Assembly (NCBI GenBank): GCA_034110465.1
Contig: JAWUZD010000009.1
Span: 248,001-312,000 of the forward strand
DNA from: Aurantibacter sp034110465
Lineage (GTDB): Bacteria; Bacteroidota; Bacteroidia; Flavobacteriales; Flavobacteriaceae
DNA length: 64,000 bases
Direction of reading: 5' to 3'
Part shown: in pieces, positions 1 through 11,000 of the stretch
Layout of the letters: each line of letters starts with the position of its first letter
How positions within the stretch are numbered: position 1 is the first letter of the stretch
The notes under the pieces: model-generated
The model's input: only the letters and a program-made list of their open reading frames with translations
Database searches by the model: none
Told to the model about the DNA's origin: nothing
Position numbers and translations under genes: made by a program

Positions 1-942
1 TTTTTTAATTAAAATAACTTCATTAAAAGTAGCATTAAAAAATGGAATTAGAGCATTGGAAAAAGAGTCTCTGTAAATCATTATTTTTCCGTTTCCTTTG
101 CTGTTTTTATAATGTTGGTAATATGAACTGTATGCTATAACCTCAATGTTAAGATTATTTTTAAATTTTAATTTGGTATCAGTCTCTTTAATGGGTGATT
201 TGATCATTTTAGATAAATCACCTTGAAAATTTGAATTGCTTTCTCTGTCAAAATCTAATAAATCAAAAGAATTATAACTGTTGTTTTTATCAATTTTTTT
301 TAAAATTTCTTTATATCCATAAAATGCACCATAACTATTCCAGTGTGTATCAGTTTTTAGATAAAGCTGATTATTTTTTTTATGTTGTAAAAGACTTTTC
401 TTTAAATCAATTATTTTAAAATTCTCAGGCATTAATTTGTTTAATAAATCAATATTGCTAGGGTTCGATTTTAATTGAAAAGGCAGAAATTCCTGGTATA
501 TTTTATTTTTATCTGGAGCTACTAAAGTATAAAAATCAATATTTTTTGTTTTTAAATAGGTATTACACGCAATTAAATTATTTTTGATTGCATTAAAATT
601 TTTAGTTGTTAACTTATTATTCCCAAAAGAATTGTTAAAAACATTATTGTAATAGTTTCCTAAAAAAAGCCAACCATTTTTTCCGTTAATTACTCTGTAT
701 GGAATTGGATCTTCTTTAGTAATGTTAGTTTTAAATTTAATATAACTATTAACTAATTCAGATTTTGTTCCATAATTTTCTAAATAGAAATTTTTCAATT
801 TACCAATAGAAATTAAAGGTTGATTTAAGTTTATATTTAAATCAGCCTTTAATAATTTTTCATCCAAAAGCATTAATGCATTGGGTAATACTAATGCAAT
901 TATAAAAACTAAAATAATGAAAAGGTTAGCGTTTTTTTTCAT
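1..942 (-). CDS. AlgJ/AlgX-like SGNH-fold O-acetyltransferase accessory protein, partial (C-terminus beyond window)
   Basis: The frame is open from the ATG at 942 to the window edge, giving 314 residues without a stop. A single N-terminal hydrophobic segment (about residues 7-22) suggests a membrane anchor facing the periplasm. The motif NGKNGWLFLG (about residue 78) and then TDTHWNSYGA (about 197) and RDSFSNAL (about 289) are those of the AlgJ/AlgX SGNH-hydrolase-like family, in which the DxHW Asp/His and the Ser act on acetyl groups. In that family the protein moves acetyl from an MBOAT partner to an exported polysaccharide. The ATG lies two bases after the stop of the upstream MBOAT gene, so the two are probably translationally coupled. 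The polysaccharide substrate is unknown. Confidence 0.85.
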   Translation of the reverse strand, partial: MKKNANLFIILVFIIALVLPNALMLLDEKLLKADLNINLNQPLISIGKLKNFYLENYGTKSELVNSYIKFKTNITKEDPIPYRVINGKNGWLFLGNYYNNVFNNSFGNNKLTTKNFNAIKNNLIACNTYLKTKNIDFYTLVAPDKNKIYQEFLPFQLKSNPSNIDLLNKLMPENFKIIDLKKSLLQHKKNNQLYLKTDTHWNSYGAFYGYKEILKKIDKNNSYNSFDLLDFDRESNSNFQGDLSKMIKSPIKETDTKLKFKNNLNIEVIAYSSYYQHYKNSKGNGKIMIYRDSFSNALIPFFNATFNEVILIKK

Positions 943-944
943 AA

Positions 945-2315
945 TTAAAATCTAAAATATATAAATGGATTGTAAGATCCTGAAGCTATATAGATATAAC
1001 AAATAAATAATAAGCATACTATTTTGATGAGTTTAAAATAGGTGTTAGTTATTTTAAGTTTATACGGAATACATAAGAATAAAGCTATAATAAGTGCTAA
1101 GACAACTTCTTTTGTCATATAAAAACTTAAGAATTCGGTATTTGTGGTTAACTCGAAATTTACTAATGTTTTAAAATAATTTATAGAGTCTGTAATAGTA
1201 TTACTTCTAAATAAAATCCAAGATAGCGTAACAATAAGTAATGTGTAAATATGACTTATTATTAAGTTTTTTTCTAACCATTTTCCGATGTATATTTTTT
1301 CAAATAAAATAAAAAAACCATGAAATAATCCCCATGATATAAAAGTCCATTCAGCACCATGCCATAATCCTGTAATAAAGAACACAATTAATAAATTTAA
1401 ATATGTTCTATGTTTACTTGCCTTATTTCCACCTAAAGGAATGTATAAATAGTCTTTAAACCAACTCGATAATGTTATATGCCATCTTTGCCAAAACTCC
1501 CGAATAGATCTGGAAGAAAAAGGATGGTTAAAGTTTTCCGGAAATTGAAATCCAAACATATATCCTAAACCAATTGCCATATCTGAATAGCCTGAAAAAT
1601 CAAAATATATTTGAAAACCGTAGGCTATTATACCAATTGTTGCTATTAATATTGAGCTTTCTTGATGCGGTAAGCTAAAAACACCATCTGCTAAATATGC
1701 ACAGTTGTTAGCGATAACTAACTTTTTCGCTAAACCAATTACAAAACGTTCTATTCCATAGCTAAATTGTTTAATAGTGGTTTTTCTTTTTTTTAATGCT
1801 GAAGCAATTTCAGAATATCTAACAATTGGTCCAGCAATTAATTGCGGAAATAATGTAACGTAAGTTAAAAAGTCAATAAAATTTCTTGAGGCTTTAATTT
1901 TTCCAAAATAAACATCTAATGTGTAGGACATTGTTTGAAAAGTAAAGAAACTTATTCCAATTGGTAAAAGTACAGAAGCAAACTTATTAGAGTCTAAATT
2001 AAGAAATGAAATGTTTTCTCCAATATTACTGTAAATAAAATTAGAATATTTAAAATACCCAAGTAAGCATAAATTAAAAGTTAAAGATAAGTAAAGTCCA
2101 GTTTTTCTGTAATTCTTAGAAATTAGAAAGCCACTAAAAAAATCAATTAAAGCAGAAAGTGGTATTAAAACAACTAGTTTTTGTTCTCCAAAAGCATAAA
2201 AACCAATGCTGAAAAGCATTAAAACTAAGTTTTTTAGTTTTTTTGGAGCTAAATAGTAGCAAAGCAAAACCGCAGGAAGGAATATAAATAGAAAAATAGG
2301 GTCTGTAAAAAGCAT
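945..2315 (-). CDS. MBOAT family O-acyltransferase (AlgI-like)
   Basis: A 456-residue polytopic membrane protein with roughly ten or more hydrophobic segments. It carries the MBOAT signatures PIGISFFTFQ (118-127), FDFSGYSDMA (238-247), a conserved FWQRWHITLSSW stretch (274-285) and LWHGAEW (317-323), whose His319 is the expected catalytic residue. Members such as AlgI, DltB and PatA take acyl groups from a cytoplasmic donor and pass them across the membrane. With the AlgJ-like gene directly downstream the pair forms a polysaccharide O-acetylation unit. Length is normal for the family. A TAnnTTTG box lies 20 bases before the ATG. Confidence 0.93.
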   Translation of the reverse strand: MLFTDPIFLFIFLPAVLLCYYLAPKKLKNLVLMLFSIGFYAFGEQKLVVLIPLSALIDFFSGFLISKNYRKTGLYLSLTFNLCLLGYFKYSNFIYSNIGENISFLNLDSNKFASVLLPIGISFFTFQTMSYTLDVYFGKIKASRNFIDFLTYVTLFPQLIAGPIVRYSEIASALKKRKTTIKQFSYGIERFVIGLAKKLVIANNCAYLADGVFSLPHQESSILIATIGIIAYGFQIYFDFSGYSDMAIGLGYMFGFQFPENFNHPFSSRSIREFWQRWHITLSSWFKDYLYIPLGGNKASKHRTYLNLLIVFFITGLWHGAEWTFISWGLFHGFFILFEKIYIGKWLEKNLIISHIYTLLIVTLSWILFRSNTITDSINYFKTLVNFELTTNTEFLSFYMTKEVVLALIIALFLCIPYKLKITNTYFKLIKIVCLLFICYIYIASGSYNPFIYFRF

Positions 2316-2335
2316 GTTTCAACCTAAAATATAGC

Positions 2336-2343
2336 CAAAAGTA
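2336..2343 (-). promoter_or_regulatory. -7 box of the MBOAT gene promoter
   Basis: Read on the minus strand this is TACTTTTG, a full match to the Bacteroidota -7 consensus TAnnTTTG, 20 bases before the MBOAT start. No clear -33 TTTG was found. It is paired with an oppositely oriented box for porZ at 2357-2364. Confidence 0.5.
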
Positions 2344-2356
2344 CAATAAATAATAG

Positions 2357-2364
2357 TATTTTTG
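2357..2364 (+). promoter_or_regulatory. -7 box of the porZ-recO operon promoter
   Basis: TATTTTTG matches TAnnTTTG and lies 33 bases before the ATG of porZ. The two divergent boxes are only 13 bases apart, so transcription of the two units could interfere. Confidence 0.5.
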
Positions 2365-2397
2365 GTTAATATAAAAGAACAATAAATATCCGTTTAA

Positions 2398-4755
2398 ATG
2401 GCTGTACAAAAGCAATTTATAGTAATTTTAGTTTTATTGCTAAGTGTTTCTTTAAATGCTCAAAATTTTGAGGATAGTTGGAATCAGCATTTTTCTTATT
2501 TAGACATAAAAGCATTTTCTCAATCTGAAACAAAGGTTTATGCAGCTGCAGAGAATGCTATCTTTTCGTATGATAAGTTCTCTAATCAAATAGCAACAAT
2601 ATCTACCATTCAAGGGTTATCTGGGGATAATATAACAACAATTAAATATGTTTCTTCAAAGAACAAGCTTTATATTGGTTACGATACAGGCTTAATTCAG
2701 ATTTATGATGAAATAAATAATTCAACATTTTCGGTTGTAGATATTTTAGATAAGCCAACTATTTCTGCTGATAGAAAACAAATTAATGACTTTAATTTAC
2801 TGGAAGATCGTATTTATATATCTGCAGATTTTGGCGTTTCTGTTTTTTTTATTGAATCAGAAGAGTTCGGTGATACCTATTACTTAGGAACTGGAAACAC
2901 TCAAATTGCTGTAAATCAAACTGCAATTTTTGACGAATATATATATGCGGCAACAGAAAATAATATTAAACGTGCAGAACTTATTAATCCTAATTTAATT
3001 GATGAAACTCAATGGCAAAATGGAGTGGCAGGAAATTGGACTAATATAATTACTGTTGGACAAAATCTTTATGCGTCTTCAGTGAGTAGTGTTTATAGAG
3101 TAAACGATTTATCAGTAATTATTCAGGAAGTTTATTCAGAAGCTGTTAACGAGTTGTCTACTTTGAACAATAAATTATCGGTTGCAACAAATCAAAGAGT
3201 TAAGGTTTATACAGAAGACTTTCTTTTAACTGCAGAGTTTTTGTCGTCAAACTATAACTCTACTGTTTTTTCTGTGTCCATTACTTCTCAAGATAATGAT
3301 GTTTATATTGGAACTTCACCAATTTCTAGTTCTGGAAAAGAAAGTTATGGCGTTTTAAAAAGTAACATAATGGATGTTCAATTTTTTGAAAAAATACATC
3401 CAGAATCTCCACTATTAAATCGTTTTTTTAAAATTGAAACACAAGCTGGACATATTTGGGGAACTCATGGTGGTCATTCTTTGTCTTATAGTTTTGGTGG
3501 CGGAAAGAGAAGAGCAGGAATTAGTCATTTAATAAACGAGGAATGGAAAAATATTGTTTATGATTCTTTAAACGCACAAGTTTCTCAGCCAAATTTTTTA
3601 AGCTATATTAGTATAAATCCTTTTAATTCTAATAGGATTATGTTAAGCTCCTATTGGTTTGGTGTATTAGAAATTGAAGGAGTAGAAGTTGTTGAAAAGT
3701 ATAATAATCAAAACAGTACTTTGTCACCTCTTTTTTCTACGGTTCATTTAGCCTTAGCATCAGCTTATGATAGTGATGGTGCTTATTGGGTTATGGATGG
3801 TAGAGTAGATGAAAGCTTAAATAGATTTCAGAATAATGAATGGACTGGTATTTCTTTAGCCAATATTATTAGCCCACCAAATAGTAATTTAGGTTTTGGA
3901 GAAATTGCTTTTGATAATTCTGGTAATTTATTTATTGGGTCTCATGGGTATGGTTTGATAAGTTATAAAGAAGGTAATGAAGAAAATACATTTAACAACA
4001 TTGTTGGTACAGAAAACAATATGCCATCAAATTCTGTTAGAACAGTTAAAGTCGATCAAAGTAATCAGGTTTGGTTTGGTACATCAAAAGGACTTCGGGT
4101 TGTATATAATCCAGAAGAATTTATAAATGGAAACACCATAGCAGAAGAAATTATAATTCTAGATAATGGAGAAGCTAGCGAGTTGTTATTTGATCAATAC
4201 ATTTCAGATATAGAGGTTGATGGGTCTAATAATAAGTGGATCTCGTCTCTTGATAATGGAGTCTTTTACTTATCTTCAGATGGTCAACGTACAATTTATC
4301 ATTTTACTAAAGATAATTCTCCTTTACCAAGTAACGATGTTTTAGATGTAGCAATTGATGATGCTAATGGAAGGGTTTATATTGCAACAGAAAAGGGATT
4401 AGTTTCTTTTGCTTCTCAAACATCTAAGCCTCAAGAAACATTAGAAGAAGCTTATATATATCCTAATCCAGTTAGACCAGGTTTTAATATTGTAGACGAA
4501 AAAGTTAAGATTGTTGGATTAACGGATAATATGAATATCAAAATTACCGATATTGAAGGTAATTTGGTAACTGAGGCAGAAACTAAAAGAAACGGAAGAT
4601 TTAAGAATTTTAATCTAGAAGTAGATGGCGGAACAGCATTGTGGAATGGTAAAAATTTAGCAGGTAAAGTCGTAGCGTCAGGAGTCTATGTTGTTTTGTT
4701 AAATGATTTAACAACGTTTGAAACTAAAGTACTTAAAATAATGCTAATTCGTTGA
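2398..4755 (+). CDS. porZ: PorZ-like T9SS beta-propeller protein with type A sorting domain
   Basis: A 785-residue exported protein. A signal peptide (about 1-21, ending SLNAQ) is followed by a mature N-terminus with the W-x-x-x-F-S-Y pattern of PorZ, then two regions of two-component-regulator-type beta-propeller repeats (about 25-660, with repeated VWFGT/KWISS/VYIAT blades). The last 90 residues form a T9SS type A sorting domain (YPNPVRPGF, then ASGVYVVLL and a terminal KIMLIR). PorZ is part of the T9SS attachment complex that, in Porphyromonas, supplies A-LPS to the sortase PorU. The link to recO immediately downstream is familiar from other flavobacteria. The stop overlaps the recO start by one base (TGATG). 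Confidence 0.85.
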   Translation: MAVQKQFIVILVLLLSVSLNAQNFEDSWNQHFSYLDIKAFSQSETKVYAAAENAIFSYDKFSNQIATISTIQGLSGDNITTIKYVSSKNKLYIGYDTGLIQIYDEINNSTFSVVDILDKPTISADRKQINDFNLLEDRIYISADFGVSVFFIESEEFGDTYYLGTGNTQIAVNQTAIFDEYIYAATENNIKRAELINPNLIDETQWQNGVAGNWTNIITVGQNLYASSVSSVYRVNDLSVIIQEVYSEAVNELSTLNNKLSVATNQRVKVYTEDFLLTAEFLSSNYNSTVFSVSITSQDNDVYIGTSPISSSGKESYGVLKSNIMDVQFFEKIHPESPLLNRFFKIETQAGHIWGTHGGHSLSYSFGGGKRRAGISHLINEEWKNIVYDSLNAQVSQPNFLSYISINPFNSNRIMLSSYWFGVLEIEGVEVVEKYNNQNSTLSPLFSTVHLALASAYDSDGAYWVMDGRVDESLNRFQNNEWTGISLANIISPPNSNLGFGEIAFDNSGNLFIGSHGYGLISYKEGNEENTFNNIVGTENNMPSNSVRTVKVDQSNQVWFGTSKGLRVVYNPEEFINGNTIAEEIIILDNGEASELLFDQYISDIEVDGSNNKWISSLDNGVFYLSSDGQRTIYHFTKDNSPLPSNDVLDVAIDDANGRVYIATEKGLVSFASQTSKPQETLEEAYIYPNPVRPGFNIVDEKVKIVGLTDNMNIKITDIEGNLVTEAETKRNGRFKNFNLEVDGGTALWNGKNLAGKVVASGVYVVLLNDLTTFETKVLKIMLIR

Positions 4756-5468
4756 TGGTTTTAAGCTTAAACGCAATAGTTCTATCCAAAATAAAATTTA
4801 AGGATAACGATTTAATTGTTAAAACTTATACTAAGCAAAAAGGTGTTGTTAGCTATATATTAAAAGGTATTCTAAGTTCTAAAAAAAATAAAAAAATTGC
4901 GTATTTTCAATTATTGTCTCAGCTTGAGATAGAAACAGACTTCAAGCCAAACAGAAACCTTCATTATTTAAAAGATTGTAAAAATCATCATTTATATACC
5001 TCTTTACAGACAAACATTTATAAAAGCGCAATAGCTCTATTTGTAGCTGAAATTTTAGCATTAGTACTAAATGAAGAGGAACAAAATGATACCTTATTTA
5101 GCTATATAGAGTCATCTTTGTTGTGGTTAGATTTAAATACTGATTTAGCAAATTTTCATTTATTGTTTTTAATGAATTTAACGAAGTATTTAGGTTTCTA
5201 TCCAGATAATACTAATCAAGAATTAAACTACTTTAATTTAAATGATGGCGAGTTTCAATTACATAACACATCAAGTTCTATTTCATTAGAGAATTTAAGT
5301 TTATTTAAGGAGTTCTTAGGCATAAATTTTGATGAGTTAGATAAGATAAAAATCAATGCACAACAGCGCACAGTTTTTTTAAATACTATTTTAAAATATT
5401 ACGAATTTCAATTGTTAGATTTTAGAAAACCTAAATCATTAAAGGTTTTAAATGATGTTTTTAATTAA
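4755..5468 (+). CDS. recO: DNA repair protein RecO
   Basis: RecO helps RecR load RecA on SSB-coated single-stranded DNA in the RecFOR pathway. The N-terminal OB-fold sequence (LNAIVLSKIKFKDNDLIVKTYTK, here split) and KGVVSYILKG match the family. The length of about 237 residues is normal. Only one Cys is present in the N-terminal half (in LKDCKNHH), so the four-Cys zinc site of some RecO proteins is absent. I chose the ATG at 4755, which overlaps the porZ stop, over an in-frame TTG three bases earlier. The next gene starts two bases after its stop, so porZ, recO and the TonB receptor look like one transcript. Confidence 0.9.
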   Translation: MVLSLNAIVLSKIKFKDNDLIVKTYTKQKGVVSYILKGILSSKKNKKIAYFQLLSQLEIETDFKPNRNLHYLKDCKNHHLYTSLQTNIYKSAIALFVAEILALVLNEEEQNDTLFSYIESSLLWLDLNTDLANFHLLFLMNLTKYLGFYPDNTNQELNYFNLNDGEFQLHNTSSSISLENLSLFKEFLGINFDELDKIKINAQQRTVFLNTILKYYEFQLLDFRKPKSLKVLNDVFN

Positions 5469-5470
5469 TT

Positions 5471-7882
5471 ATGATATATAGATTTATTTTTTTCTTATTC
5501 CTGCTAATTTCAAAAGCTTCCTTTGCCCAGAATGTAACTGTTTTGGATAGCGAATTCGAAACCCCAATATCTGGGGTTGCTTTTTTTACAGAAGATAAAA
5601 GTGTGAGTAAAATAACCAATATTGATGGTGTAGTAGATTTATCTAATTTTTCAACTTCAGATGTTATTGTAATAAAACACATTTCATATTTAGAGAAAAT
5701 TATTACTAAAAGTAGCATTGTAAATAATAAGGTTTTTTTAATATCAAACCTTCAAGATTTAGATGAAATTATTTTGTCTGCTTCAAAATTTTCTGAAAAT
5801 AAAATCGACATTCCTAGAAGTATTATTAGAATAGATGCCAAAACTATTGGGTTTTCAAATCCACAAACTAGTGCAGATGCTTTAGAAGGAACAGGAAAAG
5901 TTTATGTTCAAAAAAGTCAACTTGGTGGCGGAAGTCCTATAATTAGAGGTTTTTCTACTAATAGATTATTGTTAACAGTAGATGGTGTAAGAATGAATAA
6001 CGCGATATTTAGGAGTGGTAATATTCAGAATGTAATTTCTGTAGATCCATTCACTATAGAAAACACGGAAGTAACTTTAGGAGCAGGAACTGTTATTTAT
6101 GGTAGTGATGCTATTGGTGGTGTTGTTAGTTTCAATACAATTAAACCAAGACTATCTCATCAAGATAGTTTGCATTTAAACTCTAGTTCTACAGTTAGGT
6201 ATGCAACAGCAAGTCAAGAACAAACTATTCATACCAATTTGAATTTAGGTGCAAAAAAATGGGCTTTTTTAAGTTCTTTTACATTAAATAAATTTGATGA
6301 TTTACGAATGGGTAAATTTGGACCAGATAATTATTTAAGCCCTGAATTTATTACAACATCTAATAATACAGACTTAATCATTAAGAATCAGAATCCACTT
6401 GTTCAAAAAGAATCAGGATACAGTCAGGTTAATTTTATGCAAAAAGTTCTGTATCAGCCTATAAATGATTTAGACTTTAATTTAGGTTTATTTTACACAA
6501 AAACTTCAGATGTTCCAAGGTACGATAGATTAATTAGATACAATAATGAAGATTTACTAAGATCTGCAGAATGGTTTTATGGACCACAAAAATGGTTTAT
6601 GGCTAATTTTCAACTAGATTATAAAAGATCGAGTTCTCTTTTTTATGATAATTTGAAGTTGAATATTGCTTATCAAAATTTTAACGAAAGTAGAACCGAT
6701 AGAGATTATCAAAGTATAGTTAGATCAACAAGGGAAGAAATTGTAAATGCATATTCTTTTAATTTTGATTTAGAAAAGATATTTAATAAGAAATCAACCT
6801 TATATTATGGTTTAGAATATGTTTATAATAAGGTTGGTTCTTTAGCTTTTCAAAAAGATATTGAAACCGGAGTAGCGGAATCCATAGTAACACGTTACCC
6901 AAATAATTCATCTTGGCAGTCTATGGCAGCTTACTTTAATTATAAATATAAGCCTTCAAAAAATATAACGCTTCAATCTGGATTACGTTACAATAACATT
7001 ATTTCTAAAGCAAATTTTGATGAAAACAATGTGTTTTTAAATTTACCTTTTAATAGTGCAAATAATTCACATAATGCTTTAACAGGATCTTTAGGTATCA
7101 GTTGGGTTACAAGTCGTTTTTTAGAATGGAAAGCTAATTTCACAACTGCATTTAGAGCTCCAAATATTGATGATGTGGGTAAGGTTTTTGATTCTGAGCC
7201 AGGTTCTGTTGTGGTTCCAAATAACAATTTAAAGCCTGAATATGCTTATAATGGAGAACTTGGTATGAATTTAAATTTTAGCAAATCTTTTAAATTAGAT
7301 ATAGCTACATATTACACTTTACTGGATAATGCCTTGATAAGAAGAGATGGTAGTTTAAATGGTAATACACAAATTATATATAATGGAGATTTAAGTCAAG
7401 TTCAGTCTATTCAAAATGCCTCGAAATCTAAAATATATGGATTTGAATTTGGTGCGTTTTTGAAATTTTCTAAATCTTTAAAATTTAATACACAGTATAA
7501 TGTAGTTGGTGGATTTGATGAAATAAATAACACAAAATCACCTTCAAGACATGTTGTGCCTAGTTTTGGAAATTCTCATTTAACTTGGGAAAACAAGAAG
7601 TTGAAATTAGATGCGTTTGTAAATTTTAATGGAGAGTTGTCTAATAATCAATTAGCCGATTCTGAATTAGATAAAGATTATATCTATGCTTTAGACACTA
7701 ATAACAATCCTTATGCGCCTTCTTGGTACACGTTTAATATTACAACTCAATATCAAATAAACCCTAATACAACTTTAACTACTAGTTTAGAAAACATCTC
7801 AGATCAACGTTATAAGACTTATTCTTCTGGAATTGCTGCTCCAGGACGAAACTTAATTGTCGCATTAAAATATACATTGTAA
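5471..7882 (+). CDS. TonB-dependent outer-membrane receptor (HmuR/heme-receptor-like architecture)
   Basis: An 803-residue outer-membrane protein with a signal peptide (about 1-19, ending SFAQ). A short CarboxypepD_reg-like beta domain occupies about 20-95. A plug domain follows, with RGFSTNRLLLTVDGVRMNN and the motif VIYGSDAIGGVVSF, and then a 22-strand-type barrel ending in the aromatic/hydrophobic C-terminus (VALKYTL). The plug resembles the hemoglobin/heme receptor subgroup (HmuR/ShuA-like), but no ligand can be assigned from sequence. It starts two bases after recO. A strong bidirectional terminator lies downstream. Confidence 0.88.
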   Translation: MIYRFIFFLFLLISKASFAQNVTVLDSEFETPISGVAFFTEDKSVSKITNIDGVVDLSNFSTSDVIVIKHISYLEKIITKSSIVNNKVFLISNLQDLDEIILSASKFSENKIDIPRSIIRIDAKTIGFSNPQTSADALEGTGKVYVQKSQLGGGSPIIRGFSTNRLLLTVDGVRMNNAIFRSGNIQNVISVDPFTIENTEVTLGAGTVIYGSDAIGGVVSFNTIKPRLSHQDSLHLNSSSTVRYATASQEQTIHTNLNLGAKKWAFLSSFTLNKFDDLRMGKFGPDNYLSPEFITTSNNTDLIIKNQNPLVQKESGYSQVNFMQKVLYQPINDLDFNLGLFYTKTSDVPRYDRLIRYNNEDLLRSAEWFYGPQKWFMANFQLDYKRSSSLFYDNLKLNIAYQNFNESRTDRDYQSIVRSTREEIVNAYSFNFDLEKIFNKKSTLYYGLEYVYNKVGSLAFQKDIETGVAESIVTRYPNNSSWQSMAAYFNYKYKPSKNITLQSGLRYNNIISKANFDENNVFLNLPFNSANNSHNALTGSLGISWVTSRFLEWKANFTTAFRAPNIDDVGKVFDSEPGSVVVPNNNLKPEYAYNGELGMNLNFSKSFKLDIATYYTLLDNALIRRDGSLNGNTQIIYNGDLSQVQSIQNASKSKIYGFEFGAFLKFSKSLKFNTQYNVVGGFDEINNTKSPSRHVVPSFGNSHLTWENKKLKLDAFVNFNGELSNNQLADSELDKDYIYALDTNNNPYAPSWYTFNITTQYQINPNTTLTTSLENISDQRYKTYSSGIAAPGRNLIVALKYTL

Positions 7883-7962
7883 GAATAAATTCCTTCTAAA
7901 TTTACTGCTAGATTTTTTAAGTTTTATCAAACAAAATTTATTAAAAAAGTAGTTGTACTCAT

Positions 7963-7997
7963 AAAAAAAGACACCTGTATTTAGGTGTCTTTTTTTA
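7963..7997. terminator. bidirectional Rho-independent terminator
   Basis: A 7-bp stem GACACCT/AGGTGTC (7970-7976 and 7983-7989) with a 6-base loop is flanked by seven A on the left and seven T on the right. It can therefore end both the TonB receptor transcript (+) and the large T9SS protein transcript (-). Confidence 0.9.
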
Positions 7998-8028
7998 TAA
8001 GTGTAAATGTTTAAAGGAATACTTTACA

Positions 8029-11000
8029 TTATTTTTTAATTATCTTTTTAGTTATTACTTCATTGTTACTTAATCTTAGCTGTACTAAGTACATTGCGCT
8101 ACTAAAATTGCTAATATTTATGTTGAAACTTGTTGAATTAATACTGTCTTTATTAAATAGTAATTTCCCTAGAGTATCATAAATAGTAATAGATTTTATG
8201 TTTAAATCACTATTAGTATTCGCAGATAAGGTATTGTTTTCAGTTTCGAACACAGTTAGGTTTCCTACTGGAGTTTCAATAATTGTATCAATAGTATCGT
8301 CTAGTGGGGATTTAAAAACAATTTCAAATCTATCGGTAAATTCCCCAGTTTCAGATGTAAACGCATAATCTTCATCTTTTAAATTTATTAACTGATTAGT
8401 ATATTTATCTTTTATGTAGATGTTTGTTGTGTTTAAAAAATCACCTTGAAATTTATCTAAAGAAAATTTATAAATAGTTGGAGCATCTATTGTGCTTCTA
8501 TATCCAAGATTAATAACTTCGTCTATGTTTAATGTTTCTGGATTTCTACCTTGAATTACGAATTTATCAGCTAATTCATTCTCGTTAGACGTAGAATACA
8601 AAGCCATACTTGCCATTACAATACTGTGTCTTTTAGCATCGTAATAACTTCCATCGTTTTCATTAGTAGCGCCATCAACATAACTAACCAAAATCTGATT
8701 ATATAAACCAAAATCATTAGATAGATTTAACCAGAACTTATTTGGAATACTTTCTGAACTATTTTTAAAGAATTGATTATTATCCCCAGTTTCTCTCATG
8801 CTGTTTCTAAAAGTTACAGCTCCACTTGTACTTGCTGGAGTATTAGAGTAAGTAACTAAGAAACTTTGACAAGAAGGAATAAAACGATTTGGTGTATCTA
8901 ATGCATCAACAACATTATCTCCATTATTATCTCCACCAGCAGTAGCTCCAGAGCCATTAATAGTTGCGTAATCGTTAACATCAAAATTTAAAGCATAATT
9001 CCCATTAACTATGGCAGATGGTGGTAGAGAATGCGACCAAATATAGATGGCACCTTCAATTCTTCCTGAAGCGTTTAAATCAAATCTGTTTTCAGTAAAA
9101 AAGGCATCTACATTTATAGCACTTGGGTAAGGATTTCCTACTAAATTCCAGTTGTTGTCAGCTAATTCAGTATCATTTCTGTAAACTGGCGTTGTTATGG
9201 TTCCGGTATTTAGGCCGCTTTTAAATTCATGAGGATAAGTTCCTGGTGATCCAAAAGATGCAGGTGATAGAGTTGCTATAAATCCCATTCCTGGAGCCAT
9301 AACCATTCCGTTTGCTCCAGTTTGCCATGCATTTGCATTGTCATCTACATTATCAACTCCTGCACCAGCTGTTTGTGTGTTGTCGTTATTAGTTTCGTAA
9401 TAAGAATCTTGAAAATTTTGTGCATTTAACCAAAAACGTCTATAGATACTAGAAAAAGGCAAAGCTTCGGATAAAGTCACTGAATTTACTGGCGAACTCC
9501 AAAAAGTGTACTCATACCAAGCTGATATTGGTGCTGTACTTTTTTGTACAATAGTTGGGTCAGGAGTACTACTTCCTGCATCTGTATATGTTCCAGCATC
9601 GTCAATTTGTACAACACTACCAAAATCATTTACAATAAGTTGTCCATTGTTTACAATATCATTAGTAATTTGAATATAATAATTGTTGGCAACTGTTAGT
9701 ATATTGCCTGCATTAATTACTAAGCTACAAGCAATTATATTTCCATTGGTCATCGTATTGTAATTTGCATCTAAAATGGCAAGAATACTATTTGTTGGAG
9801 CTCCATTGTTCCAAACAGAGCCATCCCAAGTTGTGCTATCACTTTTTAATTGACTAGCATCTGAAGCAGAAGAACACGTTCCATCTTCGGTTACTAAACA
9901 ATAGAACTGATCTCCTGAATAAGCAGAAACTGAACCAGTTAATAGCAAGTTGTTAGATGTTTCTCCAGTTACAGTTACTAATGGTAAATTAGTAGAGTTT
10001 GCAATTGTCCAAGTAGAAGATGAACCATCATTGTAATACCATTGGTATGATAATGTTCCAGAATTACCTGCTGTAGCTGTTATAGAAAAATTTGCAGAGG
10101 TAGAACATGTATTCACATCTGCTGGCTGTAGAGTAACACTTGGAAATGTTGAGGAGCCATCGTAAGTTTCTATGTCTGTATAATTATCATCACAAGAATC
10201 GTAGTCTATAATTGTCCAGTCAGAAGAATTAAATGTCGTGTTTGGTGCTGTAGCAGTAGATTTTCTTTGAAAATCATATCCTTCTCCTCCTAAGCCTAAA
10301 GCATTAATCCATGCGCTACCATCACAGATTCCCCAAACATCAATAATTATTGTGTTTTTTAATAAACTTATACAATCATTATTGTTGACACCTGAAAACA
10401 CTTCTGTTTGGTCAGCATAAGACCCATCTGCACCTGGTACAGCAGCACATCCAGCTCCAACACTAGTTGCAAAAATAAAGGAGTCACCACTATTTAAAAC
10501 TCCTGTAAGTGCTAAATCGGTTTCTAAACCACCATTGTTTTTAAATCTTAAGGCATAATTGTTTGCTGCTAAATCAATTGAAGCTCCAGTTCCATTATAT
10601 ATTTCAATATAACTTAGAGATCCAGAAGAAGCATCAGTTACTTCGGAAATAAATATATCGGTAAAACTTGGTCCACTTGTACATGAGCCACTTTCTGTTA
10701 AAACGGTAAATGTGCTAGAACTGTTTAAGGCACATCCGCTTTCTGTTAAAGTAATAACATTTGTTGATGCACCTGAAGGGATTTCAGCAATAATAGTGGT
10801 CGCTGTTTGAGATATTATTGTTGCGGATTCTGAACCAATATCGACAGTAGTTCCTGTGGTAAAACCAGTTCCATTTATAGTTATTTCAGTTCCACTTGGC
10901 CCAGAAATTGGAGCAAAACTAGAAATGGTTTGAGTTGAAATACAAGCTGTACCACAATTAACCTCAATATCGTCTAGCCTCCATGGAGAAGTGGTTGAGG

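Noticed and set aside
231..419. Plus-strand open frame of 62 residues near the left edge
   Set aside because: It lies opposite the AlgJ-like gene, which has clear family motifs throughout; the plus-strand protein has no recognisable feature.
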